From the NCBI GenBank assembly GCA_025531455.1, contig JAMYHL010000081.1, forward strand, positions 1-64,000: 64,000 nucleotides of DNA, written 5' to 3'. Every line of letters starts with the position of its first letter. The first letter of the stretch is position 1. Under the pieces are notes generated by a model. It saw nothing but the letters and a program-made list of their open reading frames with translations, was not told where the DNA came from and searched no databases. The translations under genes and the position numbers were made by a program. Below are positions 1-11,150 of the stretch, piece after piece. The stretch comes from Apiotrichum sp. Y4204 (taxonomy: Eukaryota > Basidiomycota > Tremellomycetes > Trichosporonales > Trichosporonaceae).

Positions 1-290
1 CGCTTCCGCCTCGTGGTCGCCCAGGTTTGCGACTCGATCCAGGCGTCCGCCGACTGGCTCGGCCGCGACCTCGAGGATGTGTCTCAGGTATGTGTATGGT
101 CCGGTCGGGAAGGAAAGAGTCGGCCGCAGAGTCGGACTCGGAAGGGAGTGGGGTTCGTTGGGAGGTCCGAGTCGGATCGGGTATGCCCCTCGGGGAGACC
201 CGAGGGGTGACTCAAGACGCGCGACGAGTCGGGAATTAGAATGCCGGATCGCTGACATTACAGTGGCTCAAGGAGAACAAGTACCTCTAA
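1..290 (+). CDS. 3' end of an unrecognised gene (partial, two exons)
   Basis: Reading frame 1 is open from the window edge to 87 and reads RFRLVVAQVCDSIQASADWL followed by GRDLEDVSQ. A GTATGT donor lies at 88, and an intron of 176 nt (88-263) ends in CTGACATTACAG, the intron-end style used throughout this window. The last exon 264-290 gives WLKENKYL and a TAA stop. The junction keeps the frame and yields an amphipathic, probably helical C-terminus. The rest of the gene lies outside the window and I do not recognise the family from 37 residues. The call rests on splice signals and codon bias only. Confidence 0.6.
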
Positions 291-1118
291 CCGAAGTCGA
301 GATCGAAAGATGCGGATCGCAGGGCAGAAGCAGGGGAAGCAGCATGCAGTCATCTCATCGGTATTGGCTGCGGGCATGATAATGGGCCGATGGATCCGGC
401 GCGCTACCTGAACGCGTCATGGCCGCTCTTCCTTCGGAGCTTCGGACGGCGCGGTCCGGTCGCGTGACGATCGCGCAAGGTGCAGATGGTGATAGAAAGA
501 AGTAAAGGTGTAAATCTGGCCGGTGGGAAGGTGGCTGAGCAGGAGCGCAGGCGGGTGAGAGTGTGGCGCGCCGCGTGTCCGCCGCGCCGGACCGATATTA
601 ATGTGGGACCAGGAACTGACGATTGGCTGGCATTGAACTGATGGTGAATGACTTCTTCCAGGGCCGCGAGGGTAAGAATATGTCGCAGATGTCTGAATCA
701 GAGGTCGGGATTGATGAGTTCTGAAAAGAGGCGAGACAGAGGTCGCGGTCGCGGTCGCGAGACCGGGGTCATAGCGAGGGGGCCGAGAGGACCGAGAGGC
801 CGACAGGACACATGATCCACCACAGCATATCCATCGATCCATCTATACATCTACATCTCACAGATGGGATCACAGAACACTGAACGCGGAACACGGAAGT
901 CAAGAACCAGCAACATAACCCGATCCCCTCGCTGATCCCCCGTTATACGTATGATATTCTGCTCTTCCCCTTTTGGGTCTTGGCTCAAATGAGGCTAATC
1001 TATCCACACTCTCGATCTGGGGTCCAGGAACACAGAGTGTGGCACAGTGTGGCGGAGCGTGGCACAATGCGGCACCCACGCCCCCGCCCGGATCCCATCG
1101 CGTACCCCATCTCGCCAG

Positions 1119-1134
1119 CGGCGCCGCGGCGCCG
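1119..1134. repeat. 16-bp GC palindrome built on GGCGCC
   Basis: The sequence CGGCGCCGCGGCGCCG is its own reverse complement. It lies in gene-free DNA. A closely similar 18-bp palindrome occurs at 5915-5932. Confidence 0.7.
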
Positions 1135-2326
1135 TGGCGCCCGGCGGGGAGGTCTGGCTGAGCTGAGGTAATCGCTGCGTCGCAATCTGATAGACTGATG
1201 GATCCAATCGGCGCCCGCTTTGCGATGCTCGTCCGGGGTTTCATCATGATCCCACCCATTTTGAGATTTGGGGGACGCAGAACGTATAGCACGCAGAGTG
1301 GGGGCGGGAATAAGAGGATGACATTGTATCGGGCAGGGGGATAAGCGCCATGATCGCCCGGATGCGGATTATTGCACTGTTAGTTCTTGGCTCTTGGTTC
1401 TTGGTTCTTGATGACATGATGACTGATGACTGTCACTATTCCTACTCCTGCTGCTCTGGTCACCCCATCGGTGGAATACAGTGGTTCTCGGCAGAACTCT
1501 GCTCGAGTCATGTCACGGCAGCAGCTGTGGATCCATGGATTCATGGATTTGGCTAAGACGCAAAAGAATGGAGAACGGAGAATGAAGAACATCTGGTATT
1601 CCGATATATATATCTATGCTTTTTCTACATTTATTGACTGAAAAAGGTGGAACGTGCGAAAAGCGCCAAAGCGTGTCCACACACACGAGGCTGATGCGCT
1701 CATGCCAATGATCCACTGGTTGCTGATCCAAGAGCCAAGATCCGCGCGAAGAGGAATGGGGTCCGTTCGCGCCCCCCGGGTCCCGGCCCTCGCAGCCCTC
1801 GCGGCCCTTCGTCCGATGGCCACACTAGGCGGTCCGTGCGAGGGGATAAGGGAGAGAAGAGAGAGCGGCAGCAACACTCCTACTACTCATGTTCTCACTG
1901 CGATCACTGCGTCCACGTCGCGCGGCGGTCCGTGCAAAGTTGGATACCAGCGCCCTTCCTTTGGATCCTTTTGGGATCCTCGAGCCTCGTTCCTGTGGCT
2001 TCGCGGCTGCGCAGCACGTAGCGTACGTAGCACTCTCTCCCTTTTTGACGCGTGGCAAGCTCTGTAAGCGGTCGAGGCCCCGAGGGGGCTCGGCACGCGT
2101 CGGGGGGTGGCGGTATTATGTCTCATGTCTCACTTTTGTCTGGCCTCTGCGGGTCTCGCCCCCCAGTCGGCCCCAGCCGGCTCCAGCCAGACTATTGTTA
2201 TCACAGAAGGCAAGGACTAGTGCATCGTGCTAACGCTCTAGTGCGATTAGTGCGTGTGCTAATGTGCTAAAGGGGGACTAGGCAGAGGGATACGATATAC
2301 GATACGCGGATATCAGTCGGGCATCA

Positions 2327-2354
2327 TCAATCAATCAATCAATCAATCAATCAA
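2327..2354. repeat. TCAA tetranucleotide microsatellite, 7 copies
   Basis: Seven perfect consecutive TCAA units in intergenic DNA. Confidence 0.95.
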
Positions 2355-2460
2355 TGAAAGGGGATATGGGATGTCCGAGCGGCAAAGGACAGGGCGAGCA
2401 GAGAATGAACAGGAGTCCAGAATGAGGGATGAGATGCAGAATGGGGGAGAGGAGCCGCAA

Positions 2461-2477
2461 CACACACACACACACAC
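2461..2477. repeat. CA dinucleotide run
   Basis: About eight consecutive CA units, followed about 120 bp later by a TG-rich patch. Confidence 0.9.
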
Positions 2478-3056
2478 CCGACACGCAGTGACTATCCTTC
2501 CCGTCTTCCCATCTTCTTCATTTCCACTCTTCGTCCGCTCGCCACCACACACTGAGCTGCAAGCGACGACGGCGATTATCGTCATTCACCGTCTCTGTGT
2601 CTGTGTGTGTGGTGTGTGTGGGTATCCGATATCGACATCTCGACCGCGTACAGACTCGAGGACTCGAGGACTCGAGAGAATCGAGGCCTGTGCCGACCGC
2701 GTCATTGTCGGGTCGTGTGTGTCGGCGTGTGAGTGTCTTACCTTTTGGTTGTTGTTATTGGGGGCGGGGGTCCAACCTCTTTGCTGACCTCGTGCTCATT
2801 CATGCTCGTGCTCGTCTTTGTTGTTGTTCTTTGTCCGACCGACATTATCCCAGTCCCCTGCTCCCATCCTCTTTCTCTTTCTCTTTCTTTCTCACCAACA
2901 GCAACCAGCCCCGACTCTCATCCCCACCCTCACTCTGTCCTCATATCCTCAACTTCTCACCGCCTTTAATCCTCCCCCCCGAGTCCACCAGTCCACCATC
3001 CCCTTCCCACTCCCACCCACCCACTCCCACACTTCGCACTGTTCTTCCACAACTTC

Positions 3057-4553
3057 ATGCTCTGCGTCCAGTACCCATCGCCACTGGGGCAAGGCGCGCT
3101 CCGCACCCCCGCACGACCAGCTTCAACCACTCCGTCGGTCAGGTCCCGCACCCGCAGGAACAGCAACGACCAGCAGCAGCAGCAACAACAACAAAGCTCA
3201 TTCTGCTCCGCCCTCCCGTCCTGCTCCCAGGCAACTTATATCCCAATGCGCTCCGCCTCCCCGCCCCCACAGAGCGGCACCGTGTCCCGCTCGCGCGCAG
3301 AGCGCTCCCTCCTCAGCGTCCTCGAGCGCGAGCGCGACCGCGCCGCCGCTAGCGCCTCCGCCTCCCCAACGTCCTCGCCGCCACAGCTGCCCTCGGCTGG
3401 GCCTCCCTCGTCATTCCCGCCCTCGGCGTGGCCGCCCCTCTCGCCAGTCGCGTCACGTCCCCAGAGCCGTACGGGGTCCCGCGGCCCTGCCCGCTCAGCT
3501 TCCCCCATCCTCCTCCGCGACGCGTTTGGTTTCGGATACTCTCCGAACGCCAATGACATTACCTGTGGGGAGCGCGAACTCGACCTCGCAAGCCTGGTAG
3601 AGCGCAGCATTGCCCTCCAGAGCTCGCCGACCAACACCCCTCCCAGCTCTCCGCCACGGGCTACGCGCCGACCCTACTTCTCCACCTCCCCGTCCCTGTC
3701 GGCTGCCGCCACAATTGCAGAGACGGGCGAGACCGATTCCGATACCACTAGTGCCCACCGCAAGCGCGCCGCGACACTGGCCACTGAGCGCATCTCCGGA
3801 TGTCCCGTGGCTCGCAGGCCGTCAATGGGCTCGCGCACTCGCTCAAGTCCCGCTCAGGCTCACAGCCACAACGGGTCGCTCGTCGTCGCACCGGTGCCCC
3901 GCCGCGCAGCCGCCATGGCTGCAGCTTCCAGCCTCCTCCCCAACGGACACACTGGCGTAACGCACCTGTCCGCCGCCCGCGATCCCAGCCAAGCATATAC
4001 CCCGAGCAACACTCTCGCCGTCCGTGCGTCGCGCGCTGTTCCCTCCGCCAGGAGCCAATCGCCACCCGTACACCCTTCCCGTCCGCTTAGTCCGTCTTCC
4101 TTCCCTGGCCGAAATCTTGCTTCCCAGGTTTCCCAGGTCTCGTCTTCGACTCAGCACACTCTCCGCCCAGTCATCTCCATTGCATCAGTGGCCTCGGCTG
4201 CTTCGGCCCAGAGCAACACGTCGATAGTGTCTGCCCACTCGGACTCGCGCGTGCTCACTCCCGCCGCCACACCGCCACAAAGTTCGCCGCTGAACCCTCG
4301 CTCAAAGCAGCGCGTCGAGCGGTCGACGCGTGCCATTTCTGGACCCTTCCTTACCCCATCCATGGCCCCCGCTGAGGCTGACCTGGCCTTTGACGTTGAG
4401 CGTGCCGCCCGCCGCCTCCGCAACGTTCCCGGCCGTGTGTGCTTTGATGACGTTGCGCTCTTCCCCCCGTCGGACGACGCCGACGACGAGGAGGAAGCCG
4501 AGGACCCAGCCCGCAAGCGGCCTCGCATGGGGCGGAGGTGGAGCCTGTGGTGA
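3057..4553 (+). CDS. Ser/Pro/Arg-rich low-complexity protein, 498 aa
   Basis: A single open frame from ATG 3057 follows a long pyrimidine-rich leader. The predicted protein is dominated by Ser, Pro, Ala and Arg, typical of a disordered fungal regulatory or phospho-protein. It has a run of eight Gln (3171-3194). Near the C-terminus there is a short ordered-looking stretch (AFDVERAARRLRNVPGRVCF), then an acidic patch and a basic patch (RKRPRMGRR) that could be a nuclear signal. No known domain is recognisable. The start is uncertain: ATG 3246 (MRSASPPPQSG) would drop the poly-Gln segment. Third-position GC bias continues along the frame, which supports real coding. Confidence 0.65.
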   Translation: MLCVQYPSPLGQGALRTPARPASTTPSVRSRTRRNSNDQQQQQQQQSSFCSALPSCSQATYIPMRSASPPPQSGTVSRSRAERSLLSVLERERDRAAASASASPTSSPPQLPSAGPPSSFPPSAWPPLSPVASRPQSRTGSRGPARSASPILLRDAFGFGYSPNANDITCGERELDLASLVERSIALQSSPTNTPPSSPPRATRRPYFSTSPSLSAAATIAETGETDSDTTSAHRKRAATLATERISGCPVARRPSMGSRTRSSPAQAHSHNGSLVVAPVPRRAAAMAAASSLLPNGHTGVTHLSAARDPSQAYTPSNTLAVRASRAVPSARSQSPPVHPSRPLSPSSFPGRNLASQVSQVSSSTQHTLRPVISIASVASAASAQSNTSIVSAHSDSRVLTPAATPPQSSPLNPRSKQRVERSTRAISGPFLTPSMAPAEADLAFDVERAARRLRNVPGRVCFDDVALFPPSDDADDEEEAEDPARKRPRMGRRWSLW

Positions 4554-5974
4554 ACCCTTGGCGCTCGGCACTTGTGACACCCCCATCATGATCCGATACG
4601 ACCTTGACGCCCTGCTATGACCCGCTCAATTCCGATACCGACCTGCGCCATCTGTGCCATGTGCCACCTCACATTCTCTCGCATATAGACTTCTCACGCC
4701 CCGAACTTGAACTCGAACTTGAACCCGAACGCTCACACCGAGCGGCACTGCGAAGGACGCAAAGAAACGTGCCGCCGTGTGCTGTCTGTGCCACTCTGAT
4801 CCGTGTGCTATTCCATGTCTTCCCCCTCAACTCTGTCTGCTGTTAGCTACCTCTGAAACGACCACTCGCCCCCGCGGCATGACCAAAAAGGCCCCCTCCT
4901 GCGGCCCCGCCGCCTGGCGTATGGCAGTTGTATTCCATTCCATTTGCATGTAAACCAGTGTGCATTGCGCAAGGCGCTTCCGGCGCGAAGTGCCGACCCG
5001 AGCACGACGGAGGAGCGCGACCGGAGCGGGGGTTGGGGCGGGCAGAAACGCCTTTCCGAGTCGCGAAGCATTGGTCGCCACCGACTCTGATTTCTCGTGC
5101 GACCTAGCCCGACAGATTTGGTATTGCTGATCTGTGGGGCAAAGTACTGACAACTGACTTGACTAAGAGCACACAGGACTCATGAGCAGCATGAGCTGTG
5201 CACAGAGTGACAACGCACGGATATCCGATTCCTACGTCGACATGAGAACAACAATAAACAAAGTAATCATAAACAAGATGAGAGTGTGACGCGAGTGACG
5301 AGTGACACTCAAACAAACACCCGACCCAAAAGAAAAGGGACAAAAAAAAACAATGAAGAAAGAAAAAACCAAACTCGACACTCTAAAACCAAACGACCCA
5401 GACCGAAACAAACCCCATCCAGCAGAGGACCAGCCCACGGGCCCCACCGCGCCACGGACCGAGCGGCAACACAGGACACGGCGTGCCGGGGCATGATGTC
5501 TGGATGCAGAGGCGAGACGATGGACCCATGGACCCAGAACCGCGGACCCGGCCATGGTACAGTGGACGTGTGGCTGCGGCGGCGGCGTGACGTGTCCGTG
5601 CCCCGGTCTTGGATGGGAAGGTGGGCAGGGCAGAGACTCGAGAGGCGGAGAGCTTGAGAATGGCTGCGTTGCTTTGTGCTTCGGCTGTGTTGCGCTGTGG
5701 CGGTGTGAGTGCTTCTGGCCCGGTTCTGGCTCGCTGCGAGTCGAAATGTGATCTCGTGTCAGTCTTTTGGTTATCAGTATACCGTGGCGAATAACTCCTC
5801 TTCCTCCCCTTGGCCTCGACGCGCCAGAGCTGACGATACACCCCCCGGCTAGCTCTCGTACAGTAGAGTGCATCTCGACCAATGCTAAAGACATGAACGC
5901 ATGATCTATCACGACGGCGCCGCGCGGCGCCGACACGGGGTATATGCCGGGCACTAGATGGTGTCGTCGGTGTT
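4554..5974. other. Intergenic stretch between convergent genes
   Basis: Nothing recognisable is encoded. It contains the 3' flanks of the Ser/Pro-rich gene and of YDJ1, an A-rich patch (about 5335-5380) and an 18-bp GC palindrome at 5915-5932. A 292-codon minus-strand ORF here (5232-6110) has no family features and overlaps the end of YDJ1 in another frame. Confidence 0.5.
5915..5932. repeat. 18-bp perfect GC palindrome just 3' of YDJ1
   Basis: The sequence CGGCGCCGCGCGGCGCCG equals its reverse complement. It lies about 43 bp downstream of the YDJ1 stop, so in RNA it could form a stable hairpin in the 3' UTR. The related palindrome at 1119-1134 suggests a recurring motif. Confidence 0.7.
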
Positions 5975-7824
5975 TTACTCTGTAATTGTCAGCTGTGGTC
6001 TTGGGGGAAGGTAGGAGGGTAAGGGTGGTTGTCGGCGTAAGGCATCGCCTCTCGCGCTCAAATCGAAACCACCATCCCTCCACTGCCGCGCCGCGCGGCC
6101 GCGGATACACTCACGCTGGGCGCACTGGACACCAGGGCGGTCGTCGTCGTCCTCGTCCATGTCGTCGCCGTTGGAGGCGGCGGTGCGGCGCTGGCGGTCG
6201 TTGGGCTCCTCGAGGGTGACGTCCTCGACGTGGATCTTCTTGTCGAGCTTGGGGAGCGCCGGGCGCTTGGGGAGGGCCTTCTCGAGGAGGGGGAAGGAAG
6301 ACGGCTCGAGCGAGGGGGGGAAGACGACGTTGAGGCGGACAAAGAGGTCGCCGAGCTCGTGGTGGCGGAACGAGGGCATGCCGCCGCCGGAAATGCACTT
6401 GAGCGCTCCGGGCTTGATAATCTCGCCGGGGACAATCGTGACGTGGAGCGCGCGGTCGTCGAGGTGCTGGATGATAAACTCGCCGCCTGCGAGCGCGGTA
6501 AGGAGGTCGATGTCGGCCTCGGCAAAGAGGTCGTCGCCCTTGCGCTGGAAGCGCTCGTGCGGCTTCTCCTCGACAACAATGACAACATCTCCGGGGACGA
6601 CACCGGGCGCCTGGTCTGATTCGCCGGCAAACTTGATCTGCTGGCCAGACTTCATGCCCTTGTCGATGTGGACCTCCAGGACCTTGCGCTCCGACATGAC
6701 CTTCTTGCCGTTACAGGTCTTGCACCGGTCCTTGGGGTTCATGATCTCACCGGTACCCTCACACTCGTTACAGGGCTGCTGGATCTGCTGCATCATCGGA
6801 CCCAGCTGGCGGTACATGACCTTGACACCCTGGCCACGGCACGACGAACAGGTCTGGACAGCTCCCTTCTTGCCGCCACGGCCCTCACACGACCCACAGA
6901 GCACCGACTTGGAAAGCGCGAGCTTCTGCACCTTGCCCTTGTACAGGTCCTCGAGCGAGACGCCGATACGGTGAACAAGGTCTTTTCCACGACGGGGCCC
7001 AGAGGGACGGCCACCTAAATGTCAGAGAGGAAACAGCAAAAAAAGACCACGCGTTACTCACCACCGCCGAAGAAGCCACCACCGCCACCGAACAGCTGGG
7101 AGAAGAGGTCCTGGGGGTCCATGCCGCCCATGCCGCCCATACCACCGCCCTCAAGACCCTCCTTGCCCGCCTGGTCATAGATTGAACGCTTCTGCGAGTC
7201 GGAGAGCACCTCGTACGCGTGCGTCAGCTCCTTGAAGAGCTCGGGGTCGCCGCCCTTGTCGGGGTGGTGCTTGAGCGCACTGCAGTGTGTTAGCGGGAGG
7301 TCGGCACTGTGGCCCAGGGTAGAGTTGGGCCGCCTCGGACATGCGCAACATACCTTTTGCGGTACGCCTTCTTGATCTCGTCATCGCCGGCGTTGGGGCT
7401 CACACCCAGAAGGTCGCTGTAGGGAAAATAAGAAGTAAAGAAAGTGACAAAGTGGTTCAGGTCGTAAAGGAAGAGTGTGGTCAGCGGACGAACGTGGCGA
7501 CGGAATATGGCGCTACTCACTAGTACTCGCTGCATGGGGAATGTGGTCAGATAGAGAGAAGAATGCGATGGCGACAGAAATGTCGAGCAGTGCGAGTAAG
7601 ACAGCGCGGACGACGTGTTGAAGCGATCATGTCAGTATACACTCTCGGGTAATGGAGCCATGAGCAACTTTTGGCCACCAGCTGACAATCGGCGCGCAGG
7701 TGCAGGTGCAGCAGCTCTTTCTGAAGCGCGGCTGCGTCGTGCACCGGCTGCAATGCAGTTGTGCACGCCTCCGTCTGGGAACGCCTGTTGTTGTCCGCGC
7801 GGGTACTTACGTCTCCTTAACCAT
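5975..7824 (-). CDS. YDJ1: Type I Hsp40 co-chaperone (Ydj1/DNAJA family), 402 aa
   Basis: Delivers unfolded clients to cytosolic Hsp70 and stimulates its ATPase. Exons, in gene order: 7811-7824, 7521-7529 (9 nt), 7354-7416, 7062-7279, 6115-7014 and 5975-5979 (5 nt). The J domain is at the N-terminus with the HPD triad at residues 34-36, followed by a Gly/Phe-rich linker. Four zinc-finger repeats follow: [24 protein letters not shown] and CKTCNGKK. The substrate-binding C-terminal domains come next, then an acidic tail. The last 5-nt exon completes the ending CAQQ, a CaaX box in the position of the farnesylated yeast Ydj1 tail. The first six codons are spread over two tiny exons. It is divergent from the PP4 subunit gene at 9176. 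The family is certain; the two micro-exons are inferred from splice sites and homology. Confidence 0.93.
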
Positions 7825-9175
7825 GTTGGATAGCGCGGTGATCGAAGTGGAAGAGGTGGTGTGTTGGGTAGGATGAAAATGAGAGCAAAAGGAATTTTGT
7901 GGATGTGGACAGCGGACGGGGGTCTCAGTGGCCGGTGTGTGGGGTGTGGTGGGTGGGTGATGGAATAGAGTAGAAAAACGGCTAAGTTCGGGCCTTGCTT
8001 GGAAATCGGGGGTGGTGGGGGGGACCACAGGAACCCTCTTTATTAATTCAATACAAAGGGGTTGTCACTGGGAGCGGAGTGGGTGGCGGTAGTCTGGTAT
8101 CCCGCAGATACAAATCGAAATGGAATGGGATTACAACGCCGAGCGCCGAGACAAAGTCAGTATAGCAAGGAGGGGTAAATGCTGAAGGGAGGAGGGGGAA
8201 AGGGGGAGCGAAAGGGGGTGGAGACGGGCGAGGGGCTTAAGAGGCCGACGGCGACAGAGGAATGGAGAGAGGGGAACGATGGCCGAAAGCGGGCAACGCA
8301 GCGAGCAGCAGAGAGATAAGCAGACACGGAATGACATCGTCTGTGCATCGTCGCAAGTCTCGCAGCAAAGCAATACACGCGTCGTTATGGTACAGACACC
8401 AGAAGAAACGCCCAGAATGTGCTGCAGAGGCCTGGGTGTGGAGTCCATTGCCGCCACTACTACACACACAGTGCAGTACATAGAAATACTTGTTGCTGGA
8501 ATTGCCCCTTGCCCTCTGCCCTTGTTTTGCTTGTTGCATCACTCGTCATCGCCGTCGTCCCCCCCTTGCTTCTACGCGTCTCTCTCTGATCTCTCCGATC
8601 TCCGTGTCGCCGCTGACAGAAACAACGCGCGCGCAGCACCAGCAGGACTTTTTTCCTTGATTTTTTTTTTTTTTTTTTTTCCTGCCCGGTCGCCGATTTT
8701 CCAGCACATTCTCTGTGCTTTTCTTGCCAAGAATCCTCCTAAAACCCCAGTAACTCCACTTCCGCAGAGACTCATAGGATTTACGTAAATAGTAACCTTA
8801 ACGCTCGAACACCACGCCATTATCACGTGCAGAGGCAGGAAACAAATAAACCGTATTACATAATTGTTGTATTTGGTCGTGTGGGCTGGCTCCGGACCGT
8901 CCCACCGTGTGTGTGTCCTGCTGGCTGTGCACCAGAGATCCAGAGATGGGATGTCGTTTGCCGTTCTCGAGTTGCTCATGTCGAGCTGCTCGTCGTTTGT
9001 TGTTCCTCACATATCCATCGCGCACATCCATCACCGCATCCATCCCATTCTGTCCTAAAACTCGACCCATTGCATAGCATCGCCCGATAGACCGGGGGGA
9101 CAGCACTCACCACCCACTGGCGACACTTCAAAGGGGGAGAAAGAAAGGGACCACGCGCGTTCACATGGATAAACA
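7825..9175. other. Divergent promoter region of YDJ1 and the PP4 subunit gene
   Basis: About 1.35 kb with no supported gene. It contains a 20-nt T run (8661-8680) and pyrimidine-rich tracts. It must carry the promoters of both flanking genes; I did not find a clear heat-shock element. Confidence 0.5.
8661..8680. repeat. T20 homopolymer
   Basis: Twenty consecutive T, preceded by a second T-rich run, in the promoter region between the YDJ1 and PPP4R2 genes. Confidence 0.95.
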
Positions 9176-10999
9176 ATGGCTCCAATTCCAAGGGCCAAAA
9201 GCCCTGTTGTAGGTGCGTCGCCTTGGCTGAGCATGAATGTGGATCCTGGGAAGATGGACGTCACTACTGCTGTCATCTTCGTCTCTATCTACGCTGTTGA
9301 CTTTGTGATGTGTTAGCTGACGTACCAGAGAACACTGACCCCGTGCTCGTAAAGCTTGCTGAGACTGCCACCTTCGAGTGAGTTGCCGCTCCCCATGTAG
9401 ATCTAACTCACGCACAGTGTACCATGGGAGGACCTCCGGCATAGCCTGTATCTCGGCCTCGTCGGCGCGCTACCACTGTTTATCGAGAAGGGCCCGCCAG
9501 TGCAGTATACTGGTCTGATCATGATCGAGCCCGCACCTTCCCCGACAAGTGGTCCTGACTGGGCCGAGCGGGAAATGCGGATGCGAGAAGAACACCCCGA
9601 GCTGCGGCCATCGACGCACGGCGGGTTGGTGATCCCGCCCTTCCCGCCACTGGACACGGAGCGGCGGCGGCGGCCGTCGCGGCTGAATGGCACGCCGAGA
9701 TCGCCGTTCGAAGATGGCAAGAATCCGTTTGACGAGTCGAAAAACCCGTTCGAGGACGACTGGGATGAGGAGACGATTATTGGGGGGCGCAAGCTGCCCG
9801 GATGGTACGACGCAGAGGAGGGCAAGAAGGAGGTCGATCGGGTGGCGAAGAGGCTCGAGGCTTTGACTTTGTGGGTTGGGATCGCTGTACCGAAACTAAC
9901 CCTCAGCCCGCCGTTTACGATCCAGCGCCTGGCAGAGCTCCTACTCGCGCCGACAAAACTGCATTCGACGCTGGGCAAGTTCCTGCGCGCAGTGGAGAAG
10001 CTCCTCTCGGTGTCGACCGCATATTCCCCCCCGTCGTACACATACGTCCCGCCACCAACGCTCCCCCTCGACGACTCGGAGGAGATGATCACGATCCCGC
10101 GCGATACCAGCTCGACCGTGCCTCCAGGCTCCATGACACCCCTCTTCTCCCCCATACCGTTCCTGTCCTCGCACGACATGGATGGCCTCGACGAATCCCT
10201 CATGGACGCAGGCGAGGGCGGGGTCGAGGACGGCCTCATGTCCCCACTCGCACTGGAAAGCGGCGTCTTCTCCCACCAGCAGGGCCCGCGGCGCTCGCCG
10301 ACCCCCGAGCCGGGAGAAGACGTGGAGATGGGCGACGAGGCGAATCCCGACCACCCGGACCCCGAGGAGCCAAGTCGCCCGTCCGCGCCGGAACCCACCG
10401 AGGCAGCGAGCGCGCCGGCGAACGGCGAGTCCGAGAACCCAGGACATGCACCGTACATGGGCCGAGTGGACGAGCTGGACGCAGGACCGATCACGTCGAA
10501 CGGACACAGCAACGAGGACGAGGTGCGCGGCGTCGGCGAGCGCGGCGACATGGCGCCGCACGGGATGAGCGAGCGCCCCGTGCCGATCACAGCGACGACG
10601 GTGATTACCGAGGAGGAGCGCGAGATTGCGCCGTTACCTGCGCGGGCGGAGGCGGAGGCCAAGAGCGAGACTGAGGGTGTGGCAGATGGCACGCCAGTGG
10701 ATGCGCCAGCTGACGACTCGGCAGAGTCGGCGGGCGAGCCGGCCGCGTCCAAGTCTGAGGCTGCGACGAGTGGAGAGGCGGAGACTGGGACCAGTGAGGG
10801 GGCCAGCGGTGACGGCAATGATGTGAAGGAGGCTCAGGGGCCAAAGGAGGCTGAGGGGTCTGAGGGGGCCAAGGAGGAGGGCTCGAGCCAGGCTATGGAG
10901 GGCATCACGGAGTCGAAGGCAGAGGAGACACAACCAGGGAGCGAGGGAGAGGAGGCAAAGGTAGACAAGGTTGATGCTAAGGGCGCGCCGGCGGCATAG
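9176..10999 (+). CDS. PPP4R2: Serine/threonine protein phosphatase 4 regulatory subunit 2 (PPP4R2 family), 543 aa
   Basis: Regulatory partner of the PP4 catalytic subunit, which acts in DNA-damage recovery and RNA-processing complexes. Exons: 9176-9212, 9329-9377, 9418-9870 and 9907-10999. The family signature is FPPFTIQRLAELLLAP, followed by KFLRAVEKLL, matching the PFTIQRLCELL core of animal PPP4R2. N-terminal helices (PVLVKLAETATFDVPWEDLR) match the conserved amino half. The C-terminal half is a long acidic disordered tail rich in Glu, Pro, Ser and Ala, as is usual for this family. ATG 9176 is chosen because its exon joins with a GTGCGT donor to the next in-frame exon. The 36-nt third intron (9871-9906) is in frame and has no stop, so an unspliced form would also be translatable. 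Confidence 0.88.
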
Positions 11000-11150
11000 T
11001 CACGCATGTATTACCATGATTCCATGAGCACTGTATGCACTTGATTGCTCGCGATTGCTTCACATGTCCATTGCATCACACTCTTGCAGTGCATACTTCT
11101 TGCATATTGTATACTCCTTTCTCCTTTACTCTTACTCCGACAGGACAGGA

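Larger units (their letters stand above)
291..3056. other. Gene-free stretch with simple repeats and a CT-rich leader
   Basis: No convincing coding exon was found on either strand; the ORFs present have random composition. The stretch holds a GC palindrome (1119-1134), a TCAA microsatellite (2327-2354), a CA run (2461-2477), a TG-rich patch near 2595-2630 and a long pyrimidine-rich tract (about 2860-3050). That tract looks like the leader of the gene starting at 3057. Confidence 0.5.

Noticed and set aside
5232..6110. 292-codon minus-strand ORF downstream of YDJ1
   Set aside because: Overlaps the last YDJ1 exon in another frame, lacks codon bias and has no recognisable domain.
9403..10818. 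471-codon minus-strand ORF opposite the PP4 subunit gene
   Set aside because: Antisense shadow of a GC3-biased gene; composition is Ser/Gly-rich with no family features, while the plus strand carries the conserved PPP4R2 core.
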